From: Diaporthe sp. PMI_573
Lineage: Eukaryota; Ascomycota; Sordariomycetes; Diaporthales; Diaporthaceae
Reading direction: 5' to 3'
Assembly: GCA_021399435.1 (NCBI GenBank)
Contig: JAJTUP010000006.1
Span: forward strand, 1,772,677 to 1,836,676
DNA length: 64,000 nt
In this document: positions 10,333-23,432 of the stretch, piece after piece
How positions within the stretch are numbered: position 1 is the first letter of the stretch
How the letters are laid out: the number at the start of each line of letters is the position of its first letter
Notes under the pieces: generated by a model
Told to the model about the DNA's origin: nothing
Databases searched by the model: none
Seen by the model: only the letters and a program-made list of their open reading frames with translations
Made by a program: the position numbers and the translations under genes

Positions 10333-13300
10333 CCCCGGGTGCACCCACCTAAACTGGGGGGTTGGTGAGAGGCAAGCTTGTTCATACGATTATTGTAGAG
10401 GGTTGATGCCGAGAGCGGAACCCCATGGGGCTTTCTACGAGGAAAAAGAGCTTACAGGCTGGGGTTTGGCCTTTGGTGACGCGTTTCGCTTGTTGATGTG
10501 GTGTGGTGCCTCGCTTTAGCTCTAGACGTGGAAATATTACCCCGCTATTCATGAGTGCTTCAGCATGTGCTTGTACTCAAGTACTTGCGGCTAAGCATTA
10601 GAGCCGCGCGGCTGAGTGGCCCGGGCTGGGCGGCCAGATCTGGTTATGTGGAGCTGATCCTTGCCCAAGATCTGGCGTTGTTGTTTCACCAGCAAGAATA
10701 ATCACGGGCAAAAAAAGAAAACCGGGTATAAACACTCCTGGCTGCAGAATCGCATTGCCAGAGGCCTCTGCGCACATTGGTGACCTGGCATGGTGACCAA
10801 GGGGAATATTGCTCACACCGCCTGGAATGAACAAAAAGAACTGGCTGGTCACATGGCCTTCACTTCTCCAGTCAGTCAGTCAGTCAGACCGCCAGGCAAA
10901 CAATTGGCTTCCTTGTTTTTTTCACGCGGATTTGCTCGCTGACGAGGTGGGCTGTTCTGCGGGAAGACGGCCTTCGGTCCGGATCAGCAGGAACAAGGTA
11001 GAAACGGTCCAGGGCTCTAATTTTGATCAAGTAACTGCAATTGCTCTGTATGGTGGCTGTCGGAGGGCAGGCCAGATAGTGGAGCTGCTTCGTTTGCGCA
11101 AGGTAGACAGGCCATTCCTAAGAGGGACCGGAAGCTTGTTTCGCAAATCGCGGAAGATGGTATTCTGCTGTAGTGAATGCATGGCTCGGCGACTCGTCAC
11201 TCAGTGCTTCGGGCTTGGATTATTACAGTGCGCTGCAAAAAGATGACCCGCGGAAATTACTAGCGGAAAATGTGATGGATCTTGCTCGGGAAAACTCGGA
11301 ACGCCTCTCCCGTGACGCCTCGCCTGGTGGTGCGACGGTCGTCGGGAAGGACCAGGGCATTCGGTGCATCGAAGCATCTCCGAGCCATGCCAACAGCCGA
11401 CCTCGGCCTCTTGGGGGCGCAACGTTGGGGCCAAGTTGCTGCTGCCGGGCTGCCTGGCTGACTGGCTGACTGGCTGGTACACGCAGGACGGGACCCCGCA
11501 AACAGCAGGCTGCGTATCTGCCGTGTGTTGGCAGGCCTTAGGATTTGCGCCGTCGCACAAAGTATCCGTTGCGGAGTGCCAGGACTGCCCAGCGATCGCC
11601 CTGTGAAAGCAAGACGAGGCGCTGATCGGGATGGAAAGACGGACGGAAGCCTGAAATCATCGGTGGAACTCCCAGGTCGCGCGTTGTGGCAGGCGATCCC
11701 AGTCGTGCTGATCTGATGGTTGCGCGGGGTAAGGCGCTCCGTTGGCCCTCGTTCTCTCCTGTTTTGCCCATGTGGTAGTCGAGAACGAGACGAGGCTAGA
11801 GCCTCGGACGTCTGTCGTTGGCTCAAGATAAGACATGGCCCTCGACGGCATTCAATCCGATTGGCCGCGTGGCCTACGAGGCGAATCTTGATGACGATTC
11901 TTTGACAGTAAGCTACCGAGAAAGCTGGCTGGGCCCTCGAGGGGAAATACCAAGATTCGCCCGAGACGCTCCCTCTAAGCCCTAACAGAGGCGTCCCGTT
12001 CGGTTCGGTGTTATGGTTTGCGACGACTCAATTGACGCAGGTCATTGGTGGGTGGGGCCAAGCCTGCCGCCGTGGTAAAAGTCAACATAAATAAATACAC
12101 AGGGAAACGAGGCGAGCGAGGGACTCACAGAGTATCTCCCGTCTGCTCATTCACCTACATAAATTTGATTGACCTGTCTTCATCATTCATCATTCAGTCG
12201 GGGCTTCAGATGCGACGCAGCAGGCTGGCTGCGGGCGGGCGAGAAGCCTTGGTTCCGCGGGTTCCAGGCTCAGGGGGACATACTTGAATTTGTGATGAGC
12301 AATACAATTGCAAATGCATAGCTCCCATGGAAGGCTGCGAGATCGGCCGGCGCCTGGTGTTGCTAAAGCCGACATCCTGATAGGTGACGAGTGACTGCAC
12401 TTTTTTTTTCCCTTGCAGGGGTTGCTCGAGCTCGCATGCGGGACCCTGAGCTAGCTGGGGGCGCCCCTGCTAGCTCCGCAGGTCTGTGTGGGGGAGCTTG
12501 GGGGACAAAGAAACCCTCAACCCGCCTTACTTGTGACTGCTGGGGGTTACAAGCCTTTGGAGTGCCAGCCACTTTGCTTCGTTCGCATCACTTCACATGC
12601 CACGCTGGCAGATCGGCTGAGACATGCTGTCATTAGCATACGTACATACGTAACTGACTAGGCAACGTAATGATTTGCTTTCTTGTTGGACCAAGGCTCG
12701 CCCAAGATCGAGGAGGAGGAGGGCGAGCAAATGTCTTACCTTCCTAACCTCAATCTGCCCGGGACGCCTGGGCACTCATTGTGTTGCACGGGGAAAAGTC
12801 AATAAACGCCCCAGGCCCTTGTCCTAGTCGTCACCACCACGCAACCCCAGACCAAATGCATGAAACGTGCAGCTCTCATGTGGAATGCGCCAGCTGTGAT
12901 TGGTCTTTCCGGTAGGGACAAGACCCAGGAGGCTACGTCAATTACCACAGCTCTGGTTCTGGCCGCAAACGACAGAATCTTCTGCCCCCACAAGCCTCAT
13001 CAGAGAAACCAGTGGGCAGAGCCCACGAGGACAGGCAAGCCGACCACGCCCAATGTGCCACGCATCGAGTGTGCGTCGAAGCAGAATGCAGCCAACGGCC
13101 AGCAGCAGGGCGATCGCAACCGCAACCGATTCCCCGACCGCCCTACTAACAACGCTGCACATGGAGTCTCGTTTACTAGCTTTTCCCGCCACCCCCCCTT
13201 CACCTCATCTAGGAAGGTCGCTTAGGACCATTGCAGCATTGTGGTGCCGCAAGGAAACGCAATGCGCATGGAAAAAGGCAAGACCGATTCTCTCTCAGAG

Positions 13301-15395
13301 GAAAGGTAGGGTATTCCACGGCAATGACGATGCGGCGACGGCCACTGCGATGGCGACGGTGTTAATGGTGGATGTGCATACTCGGACACATGATGATGGA
13401 GATGCGACTCGCGGCTTTGGCATGATCGATCAGACAGACAGACCCCTGGTGGACCAGACGTCGGCAGTGGGAATTACGTAGAAGTCATTCAATGTCCACA
13501 GGGTCACATAGCCTGGTTGCTCACATTGCCGTATCATAAAGTATAGCGACCCAAGCGAGGTCGGCCAGTGACAATAGTGCAAATAGTGTCGTCTGCTGGG
13601 CCTTTTGTTGGTGTTTGCTCCTCGACGGTCCCACATTCGTCACTCGCCTGCACAGCCCACGTTTCTGCTCTGCGGGCCCCACCTGTTTATTGTAAACCCT
13701 TGCAATCTCTATGGCTGGCGTGGATAGTGCACAATACTTCGGCTACTTTCGTAGCAGACGACGCCTTGCCCCTCTCTGTCCCAGCTCAATTAGGCGCACT
13801 GGGGAGGCTGGCACTGCTTGCCTGAGATTGTCCTAGAACGGAGTCTTGGCTTCCCCCCCAGCCTGCCAGCCCATCCTAGCTCTCCCACGGCTCCCACGCC
13901 TTCCCATCCATAAAGTCTAGTCCCCCTTCTGTGGCCAAACTTTTTCCTGCCTCTCCCCCTTCTCTTCACCACCACACAAACGTAGTGCCTGCCTGCTCTC
14001 CCACAGACTGTGGCGCTTATCCCTAGCACTCGCTCACTCCGCAAGCCTCGGCGTCTTCGCTGGAAAGAAAGAAGAAGAAAAAAACACAACTTTTCCAAGT
14101 AAGTAGTAGTTCAAGTCCCAGTCACATGTTAGCCTGCGCCGTGAAGAGATGGGAGCCAGCACACACACGCCTTCTGCCCACGCGCCCGCCCGTCCTGCTC
14201 TACCCACCAAGGAGTTCGATATTTCATGTCACACATGGCAACGTCAACGCAATGCCGTATTCACCAGCTTTGTCCGGTCGGAACGGCATCACGCAGCGCC
14301 AGTTCGGTCCCCGAATACCTGTCCGCCGAACTCCCCAAGCGAGACATCGGCCGTGTTGCGCGAGCAGATACCGCGGTCGCACATCGGCGTAGATCCTCGT
14401 GGCGTCTTTGCGACAATCAATGCGGAGAAGCCGGGCAAAAAAGAACAAAATATGCCACTCTTATCAGAGACCGCGCTGTAGCTGCACGAGGAGCTCTACG
14501 CCGATTTGCTCTCATTGGTCGGCGTCACATTTCGCATCGCACGCGCCAAACTTCCCAACCCGGTTCGGGGGGCAGACTGGATGGCTTCTCCGCATGCGAA
14601 GACCATCAGAAAACGAGCAATTCACAGACATCGCACTCTTTGGAAAACGCGCCCGTGCCAGCAGCCACAACCCCTTCCAAGAGTTGAGTCTTTTCAGGCT
14701 GTCAACCCCGCCAGATCGCCCGCGTCATCAGCTTAGAGCATGGCCACCCGGACACCAGTCTTGCGTCGGCATAGCTTTGTCCTACGATCTAGTAAAAACG
14801 CGCCTTGCATGATGCAGCCACAAGAGACGCATGTACCCAAAAAGAGAGAGGCAGCTGCTCGGAGTCTATGCTATGGGGTCACGTACCACAAGCTATTCCA
14901 AGAGAGGCAGTGGGGCGAACTGTGAGGCTCTTGGAGCCGAGCATGACCGACCCCGCTGGAGAGCTCGGGCCTGCTTTCTCGAGTACGCATAGTCCTGTGT
15001 CATTCCTTGCTGCGCAGGCAAGTTCAAGCCAGTCCGCGTTCTTCGCTCGTCCGATCAGCGTCGCAGCCTTTTACGACGACATTGGACACATGTCGAATCC
15101 CAACCCAGTGGCATGGATCCATGCCGACTTCTACTACCACCCAGGGCTGCCAGCGGATGGCTATTCACGTTTTGGCGAACATCTCTTCCGGCTTTCCAGT
15201 GCTCATAACGGACAATGCGTCAAAAGAAAAAAACGGACTTGCTAACAACGTTGCTCCTCCTAGACTTGCCCACAAGAGCAGCGCTGCTGCTCTCAAATCT
15301 AAACAGCAGGCTCTTCTCGGCTATAGTCAGAGACGAGTCTCTAGTCCTCCAGTGACTTTTTAACCCACCCAGGAATTTAGGAGTGGTGGCCTAGC
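10333..15395. other. Long gene-free interval (5.1 kb) between divergent APC15 and GLT1
   Basis: I find no protein gene: open frames here mostly lack ATG starts, have no recognisable motif and overlap on both strands. Seen: CAGT repeats at 10869-10887, GGCTGACT repeats near 11455-11476, and a strongly pyrimidine-rich block at about 13790-14040 followed by a purine tract and a perfect GTAAGT at 14099. This may be the GLT1 core promoter and first untranslated exon. The rest could hold regulatory DNA or a non-coding RNA, but nothing shows it directly. Confidence 0.5.
14099..15372 (+). other. Candidate 5' UTR intron of GLT1 (1.27 kb)
   Basis: The donor GTAAGT at 14099 follows a CT-rich promoter-like block and a short A-rich leader. 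The candidate acceptor is at 15370-15372, where TTTTTAACCCACCCAG supplies branch and acceptor 23 bp before the GLT1 ATG. Inference from sequence order only; a transcript is needed to confirm it. Confidence 0.35.
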
Positions 15396-18300
15396 ATGGG
15401 CGTGGTTACTGAGTTCGACGACAGAGACCAACATTTACTGGCTGAGACCGAAGCATACCATCCCTATGAATATCAGGAAGAGGGCAACGGCTCTTGGGCC
15501 GGTGCCCTGCCGGTGAAGCAGTAAGCGTCCTTGCTGGCTTATCATGGAGATTCACACTTGCTAATCGGTGCAATTCAGGGGACTTTACGATCCTGATCTC
15601 GAGAAAGATGCGTGCGGTGTCGGTTTTGCTTGGTGCGTAGCCCTATGTACTTGGCTATCCATCTGGCTCGAGCTCTAGCTAACGGCGTGTAGCCATATCA
15701 AGGGCAAGGCAAGCCACAAGATTGTCAGCGATGGTGAGTGAAAGACACAGCCTGGAATCAAGTCTAAGCTTGGACTAACCATTCCTAGCCCGCAACCTTC
15801 TCTGCAACATGACCCATCGAGGTGCGGTGGGATCTGATGCTCGAGACGGCGATGGAGCTGGTGTCATGACTTCGATCCCCTTCAAGTTCTTCATCAAGAA
15901 CTTCGAGCGCGATGTTGGTATCAAACTGCCGCCTCCCGGACAGTACGCTGTGGGCAACTTGTTCTTCAATCCCGAGCCCGAGAAGCTGCAGGAGCAGCAA
16001 CGGCAATTGGAAGATATTGCCGAGTCTCTGGGCCTGCGAATCCTGGGATGGCGAGAGCCTCCCACCGATTCCAGCCTGCTTGGGCCTGCTGCTCTGAGCC
16101 GCCAGCCTGTCATTTTGCAGCCTTTCGTGGTGCTCGCGTCTTACTATGGCTCTGGGAACGCGCCAGAAATGACCGACCCGGAGAAGTTCGACTTCAGGCA
16201 CTTTGAAATCCAGCTCTTCGTGCTGCGAAAGCGTGCCACGCACACCATCGGCCTCCACAACTGGTTCTACATCTGCTCGCTGTCCAACAAGAACATCGTC
16301 TACAAGGGTCAGCTTGCACCTGTTCAGGTCTACCAGTACTACCATGATCTGGTGAACGCCGACTACGAGGCCCACTTTGCCCTGGTACACTCTCGGTTCT
16401 CCACCAATACTTTCCCTTCATGGGATCGTGCACAGCCTCTTCGCTGGGCTGCTCACAACGGTAGGCCAAGCACCCCTCGGCAGGCTGCACTGAGGTATTA
16501 ACTTGTTCCCAGGCGAAATCAACACCTTGCGTGGCAACAAGAACTGGATGAGGGCTCGTGAAGGTGTGATGCAGTCGGACGTGTTTGCGGAAGAGTTGGA
16601 GATGCTGTATCCTATCGTCGAAGATGGTGGCTCTGATTCTGCTGCTTTTGACAATGTCGTCGAGCTGCTCACCATCAATGGTGTGCTTTCCTTGCCGGAG
16701 GCTGTTATGCTGATGGTCCCCGAGGCGTGGCAGGATAATGCCCACATGGATCCCAAGAAGGCCGCTTTCTACGAGTGGGCCGCGTGCCAAATGGAGCCAT
16801 GGGATGGCCCTGCCCTTTTCACCTTTGCCGATGGTCGCTTCTGCGGTGCCAACCTCGACCGAAACGGACTTCGACCTTGCCGATTCTATGTCATGGACGA
16901 CGACCGTATCATCTGCGCTTCCGAGGTTGGTACCATCAGCGTAGAGCCTGAACGTGTGGTGCAAAAGGGTCGTCTGCAGCCTGGTCGTATGCTGCTGGTT
17001 GATACCCAGGAAGGGCGCATCATTGATGACCGCGAGTTGAAGGAGCGAGTCTCCCAGCGACAAGACTTCCGCTCTTGGCTGGACAATGAACTCCTGAAGC
17101 TGGACAACGTCCTTAAACAGTCCGAGGCTGACAAGTCCCTTGACTTGGCCGCGAAACCTGATTCCCATGCTGTACAGGAAGACCCCCTCCTGCATGCCTT
17201 TGGATACACCTTTGAGCAAGTCACCCTCATTCTGGCGCCCATGGCCGCCGATGAGAAGGAGGCTCTTGGGTCTATGGGCAACGATGCTCCTCTCGCATGC
17301 CTTTCCAAGGAGCCGCAACTGCTCGCCAACTACTTCAGGCAGTTGTTCGCACAGGTTACCAATCCTCCCATTGACCCTATCCGGGAGTCGATTGTCATGT
17401 CTTTGGAATGCTATATCGGACCCCAAGGCAACCTTTTGGAAATAGCCCCTGAGCAATGCGGTCGGCTACTCCTCAAGAGCCCTATTCTTTCCATCCCGGA
17501 ACTCAACACACTGAAGACCATGTCAAAGTTTTACCCTGAGTGGTCTGTCAAGGTCATCGACATCACATTCCCCAAGAAGGACGGCATCCAAGGCTACGTC
17601 AAGCATCTTGACTACATCCGTAACGAGGCCACTGATGCCATTGAGAAACGCAACCGCATCATCATCCTGTCTGATCGCAATACGTCAGCGGACCGCATAT
17701 CGGTCTCAACTCTCTTGGCGTCCGGCATGGTCCACCATCACCTGGTCAACAACAAGTGGCGGTCGATGGCTGCCATCGTTGTCGAGACGGCCGAAGCCCG
17801 CGAGGTCCAGCACATGTGTGTCCTGCTCGCCTACGGCGCTGATGGCATCAACCCGTACCTTGCCATGGAGTGCATCCTGAAGCTGAACCGGGAGAAGCTT
17901 ATCCGGAAGAATATGACCAACGAGGACCTCATCAAGAACTACAAGCACTCTTGCGATGGCGGAATTCTCAAGGTTATGAGTAAGATGGGGATTTCTACAC
18001 TGGCCAGTTACAAGGGCGCCCAGATCTTCGAGGCTCTGGGAGTCCACAACACCGTTGTGGAATTGGCTTTCAGAGGAACCGCCTCCCGCATTGGAGGTGT
18101 CACTCTCGAGCACATCGCGGAGGACGCCTTCAGGTTCCACGAGCGAGGCTTCCCATCCCGCTACACAGTTGGCGTCCCTGGCCTCACCGAGTCGGGCGAG
18201 TACCACTGGCGAGACGGTGGCGAGCCTCACATCAACGATCCCGTCTCCATCGCCAACATCCAAGACGCGGTCCGCAACAAGAACGACAAGTCTTACGAGG

Positions 18301-21300
18301 CGTACTCAAAGTCCGAGTACGAACAGGTCAAGGCCTGCACGCTGCGGGGCATGCTGGACTTCGAGTTCGACGAGTCCAAGTCGATCCCCATCGACCAGGT
18401 CGAGCCCTGGACCGAGATTGTCCGCCGTTTCTGCACTGGCGCCATGTCGTACGGATCCATCTCCATGGAGTCCCACGCCACACTCGCGGTAGCAATGAAT
18501 CGTCTCGGAGGGAAGTCTAATACTGGCGAGGGTGGAGAGGATCCTGAGCGTTCTCACATCGATGAGTATGGCGACACAAGGCGATCAGCTATCAAGCAGG
18601 TGGCCTCTGGTCGCTTTGGTGTCACTTCTGCCTACTTGGCCGATTCGGACGAGCTCCAGATCAAGATGGCCCAAGGCGCGAAGCCAGGAGAGGGTGGTGA
18701 GTTGCCCGGCCATAAAGTCAGCAAGAGCATTGCAAGGACTCGTCACTCAACTCCGGGCGTCGGCCTCATCTCGCCGCCTCCTCACCACGATATTTACTCC
18801 ATCGAGGATCTTAAACAGCTCATTTACGATCTCAAGTGCTCCAGCCCTCGCTCGCGAGTCTCTGTCAAGCTTGTCTCGGAGACTGGTGTCGGTATCGTTG
18901 CGGCTGGTGTGGCCAAGGCCAAGGCTGACCACATCCTGATCTCTGGCCACGATGGTGGCACTGGCGCTTCCCGATGGACCGGTATCAAGCATGCTGGTCT
19001 CCCTTGGGAGCTTGGTCTGGCTGAGACCCACCAGACGCTTGTCCTGAACGACCTGCGTGGCCGTGTTGTCGTCCAGACTGACGGCCAGCTGCGAACGGGA
19101 CGAGATGTCGCCATCGCTTGCTTGCTCGGTGCCGAGGAATGGGGCTTCGCCACCACTCCTCTCATCGCGATGGGCTGCATTATGATGAGGTAAGCAGTTT
19201 TTTTGGATGCAATATTTACCCGTTGACAAAAATCTCGCCCTCCTCACCATGTTGGCATGGAGCTATATCATCGGTACTGCGATAGCTGACTCTGAACCTG
19301 TAGGAAATGCCACTTGAACACCTGCCCAGTTGGAATTGCCACCCAGGACCCGAAGCTGCGTGAGAAGTTCAAGGGAACCCCTGAGCACGTCATCAACTTC
19401 TTTTACTACGTGGCCAACGAGCTGCGAGCTATCATGGCCCAGCTCGGTTTCAGGACCATCAATGAGATGGTCGGCCACGTCGAGTGCTTGAAGGTTCGAG
19501 ATGACCTGCGAACTCACAAGACTGAGAACCTGGACCTCGACCTTCTGCTCACCCCAGCGCACTCGCTGCGGAGCGGTGTCGCCACGTTCAATGTCAGGAA
19601 GCAGGACCACCGTCTTTATGTCCGCCTGGACAACAAGCTCATCTCCGAGGCTGAGCTCACGTTGGACAAGGGATTGCCGAGTCGAATCGAGTGCGATATA
19701 GTCAACACAGATCGTGCCATGGGCACTTCGCTCTCCTACCAAATCTCCAAGCGCTATGGAGAGGCTGGTCTGCCGGTCGATACGGTCCATGTTTCCATCA
19801 AGGGATCCGCTGGGCAGTCCTTCGGCGCTTTCCTGGCCCCTGGTGTGACGCTCGAGTTGGAGGGTGACTCCAACGATTATGTCGGTAAGGGTCTCTCGGG
19901 TGGTCGCCTTGTCATTTACCCACCTCGCTCCGCCGTGTTCAAGGCGGAAGAGAACGTTCTGATTGGTAACACGTGCCTGTACGGCGCTACTGCTGGCCAC
20001 TGTTACTTCCGCGGTGTTGCTGCTGAGCGATTCGCCGTGCGAAACTCCGGTGCCCATGCCGTCGTCGAGGGTGTTGGTGACCACGGTTGCGAGTACATGA
20101 CCGGTGGCCGCGTTGTTGTCCTTGGCAGCACAGGCCGCAACTTCGCAGCTGGTATGTCAGGTGGTATTGCCTACGTGCTGGACAAGGACCACGACTTCCT
20201 TTCCAAGCTCAACACGGAGATGGTGGAGGCTTCAGGTGTCGACGATCCCACTGAGATCGCCTTCCTCCGGGGTATGATCGAGGATCACCACCACTACACC
20301 GGTTCCGAGCTCGCTGCTCGTGTCCTGGTTGACTTCAACCGAGTTCTGCCCCGGTTCATCAAGGTTCTTCCAGTCGACTACAAGCGAGTTCTCATGGAAG
20401 ATGCCGCCAAAGCGGCAGAGGCCAAGAAGGCTGAGCTCAACCTGCCCGTCATCCCGGGTAAGAAGGAAGAGAAAGCCAAGGCTGCTCCTCTCCAGGATAT
20501 GGAGGAGGCCATGGGAGACAGCAAGGCCGAGTCTAGGCGCGCACTTGTCCTCGACAAGACCAAGGGCTTCATGAAGTACCACCGTCGTGCGGAGAAGTAT
20601 CGCGACGTCAAGACCCGCACCAAGGACTGGGCCGAGCTTTCCTCTCGACTTGACGAGGACGAGCTCAAGTATCAATCTGCTCGTTGCATGGACTGTGGTG
20701 TTCCCTTCTGCCAGTCCGACACCGGTTGTCCCATCTCGAACATCATTCCTAAGTGGAACGAGCTCGTTTTCCAGTAAGCAGCTTCTCGATACAATTTTAA
20801 CCCCTTCAAGAAGCAAGTTCTGCCAAATGTGGCCAGTGCCTCAAAGAACTTCTCACACTGCTGGTTTTGAGACAGGCTATGGCCACATTGTGACCCTTTC
20901 CTCGCCCAATTTGTTTGAAACTACTCCCTTGGTCCTTTGATAGCTGACTCTGAATGCTGCAGAAACCAGTGGCAAGATGCTCTCAACCGCCTTCTCATGA
21001 CCAACAACTTCCCAGAATTCACAGGCCGTGTCTGCCCGGCTCCTTGCGAGGGTGCGTGTGTCCTCGGCATCAATGAGGACCCCGTTGGCATCAAGTCTAT
21101 CGAATGTGCCATCATCGACCGCGGTTTCGAGATGGGCTGGATGGTACCTCGTCCTCCCCAGGTCCGCACTGGCAAGAAAATTGCCATTGTCGGCTCTGGC
21201 CCTGCCGGTCTTGCCGCTGCCGACCAGCTCAACAGGGCTGGTCACCTGGTCACTGTCTACGAGCGTGCCGACAGGCTTGGTGGTCTGCTGATGTACGGTA

Positions 21301-22333
21301 TCCCCAACATGAAGCTTGACAAGCGCATCGTCAAGCGAAGGACCGACTTCATGGCTGCTGAAGGCGTCCAGTTCAAGACGGGCGTCAGCGTTGGCGAGGA
21401 GCTGACGTTGAATGACCTGCGCGGCAAGAACAATGCCGTTGTCATCGCAACCGGCGCGACAGTGGGACGAGATCTGCCTATTGAAGGACGTAGCCTCAAC
21501 GGCATCCATTTCGCTATGGAGTTCTTGCACAAGAACACCAAGTCCCTTCTCGACTCCGAGCTGGCTGATGGCAGTTACATCTCAGCCAAGGGCAAGCACG
21601 TTGTCGTCATTGGCGGTGGTGACACAGGCAATGATTGTATCGGCACCTCTGTCCGTCACGGCGCCAAATCTGTCGTCAACTTTGAGCTCCTGCCTCAGCC
21701 ACCCGAGGCCCGTGCTCGTGACAACCCTTGGCCACAGTGGCCTCGCATCTACCGCGTCGACTACGGTCACAGCGAGGTGCGACAGCACACCGGCAAGGAC
21801 CCTCGTGAGTACTGCATCAAGTCTTCCAAGTTTGTCAGCGATGGCAACGGAAACGTCAAGGGCATCGAGACGGCGCGTGTTGAGTGGAGCAAGGACGATG
21901 CCGGGAAGTGGGTCCTCAAGGACGTCGAGGGCAGCGAGGAGTTCTTCCCTGCCGACCTTGTACTCCTGGCTATGGGCTTCCTTGGTCCCGAGCAACGTGC
22001 GATTGGAGACGAGGTCGAGAAGGACGCTCGCACCAACGTCAAGACGCCAGCGGGCAAGTACTCGACAAATATCGAGGGCGTGTTCGCTGCTGGTGATTGC
22101 CGACGTGGGCAGTCCCTCATTGTCTGGTAAGTCCTCAGAACTGTGACAATTTCTCATGCACACTTTTTCACTAACATTCATGCAGGGGTATCAACGAGGG
22201 TCGCCAGGCAGCTCGCGAGGTTGATCTGTACCTGGAGCACGCCACCAACCTCCCGGTCACTGGTGGTATCGTGAAGCACTCAGCACACGAGATACTCAGC
22301 TCGGTCCAGGCCACTGCCCCCGTCGCTGCTTAG
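15396..22333 (+). CDS. glt1: Glutamate synthase (NADH-GOGAT)
   Basis: Converts glutamine plus 2-oxoglutarate to two glutamates with NAD(P)H; central to ammonium assimilation. Eight coding exons: 15396-15520, 15579-15632, 15693-15733, 15789-16460, 16513-19189, 19304-20773, 20963-22126, 22186-22333, giving 2116 residues, normal for eukaryotic GOGAT fused from large and small subunits. Seen: a 53-residue propeptide ending before Cys54 (ACGVGF), the expected N-terminal nucleophile of the glutaminase; the FMN/synthase domain with [15 protein letters not shown] and GHDGGTGAS; 3Fe-4S cysteines C1186, C1192, C1197; the glutamate synthase alpha C-terminal beta-helix; then CMDCGVPFC (C1651 on) and CPAPCEGAC for the 4Fe-4S clusters; and GSGPAG (about 1757) and GGGDTG for FAD and NADH. 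Exon 5/6 splicing falls inside the 3Fe-4S motif. Confidence 0.96.
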
Positions 22334-23432
22334 AAGACTCTGACCACCACACACCCTCTAACGATTGTACGAAAGACATCTTATGTACTAGTAATCACGA
22401 CCATGTACGCACACGAATGAGGTTATGGCTGGGCAGGGGAAAAGCAGGCAGCAAGCACAGCGGGGAAAAGAATACCGGGCCGGACAGGAGCAAGCTTTCA
22501 TTATCGGAAGGGGTATGAGCGAATGTTTCCCCTTCGTCTTGCTATTTGATACCACCTGGTGCACAATGATATCATCATTTTGGACGGTCATTTGCTGTTG
22601 ATGTTGGACCGGATTTAAACATGGCCTGTTCACATCTGTGTTTTCTTGTTTTCTTCTTGCCTTCTCTGTTGATATCTGTTCTTGGCGTCTACTTGTATGT
22701 AACCTTGTTTCGCCTCTATTTTGAATAAAAGTAATGAAACCCAGCCCCATGTCGTCCACAGAAAAGGACACTCGCTCGGGTGTCTGCCACGCGACCACAG
22801 CATCCATGTAGTAAACCACCTGGGCAGTGCTCACGCCCAACGTCCTATAGGATAATGAACTAAAGAATAAGTTCCAACAGGATAACCTCTCGTGGGATAA
22901 CCTCTCGTGGGATAAGCTCATATAGGATAATAATCTACGGGAATGCCTCCTATGGAATAACCTCCTATAGGACAACCTCCTGTGGCAAAATGTGCTAAAC
23001 TTTTTCGGATGACCTCTTGTGGAATCACCTCCCATAGGATCCAGGTAAACAAGTCACATGCTTTGCAACAAGGACTTTTTGAGCATGTGGCTGTGTTATG
23101 GTAACAGTATAGGTGATATATATCTCTACCTAGATAGGTAGTCATGAGCAGGGTACGTGGAAAGTATGTAGGCGTCACTCATAACCTTGCCGATCGCCAA
23201 ATGCCAACCGCGAACAGTGATGTGATCAACGCGTATCCCGCCCTACCTTGGTAACCCAAGCTGTATGTTGATGGAAACTGGAGTTCGATATGTGCGAAGC
23301 ACTACTAGTAGTTAAGTAAAGAGGAGTCTTTGTATCATGGTCTCATTTTACAGGGGCTACATAGGGGTCGGGGCGATCAGAGTTGCGCGAGACGGTGTCC
23401 TCGCTGCCTGGTCACCATATATATTTAGGTAA
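22334..23432. other. Intergenic (1.1 kb) downstream of GLT1
   Basis: Start of the accessory island. It holds the GLT1 3' region and a degenerate 15-bp minisatellite. A 215-codon minus-strand frame (23035-22388) exists but appears to be a by-product of the repeat. Confidence 0.5.
22843..23042. repeat. Degenerate 15-bp minisatellite
   Basis: About 13 imperfect tandem units related to CCTCCTATAGGATAA, including two adjacent near-identical units CTCGTGGGATAACCT. Because 15 is a multiple of three, the minus strand shows five-residue repeats (LSYRR, LSHER) in one frame. Confidence 0.8.

Noticed and set aside
11260..11826. 188-codon minus-strand frame in the APC15-GLT1 interval
   Set aside because: No recognisable family, overlaps frames on both strands, and nothing supports splicing or conservation.
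16194..17456. 420-codon minus-strand open frame
   Set aside because: Lies wholly antisense to GLT1 exons and has no domain; a composition shadow of the real gene.
22388..23035. 215-codon ATG-initiated minus-strand frame
   Set aside because: Its only structure is the 15-bp minisatellite; the rest looks like random sequence and overlaps the GLT1 3' region.
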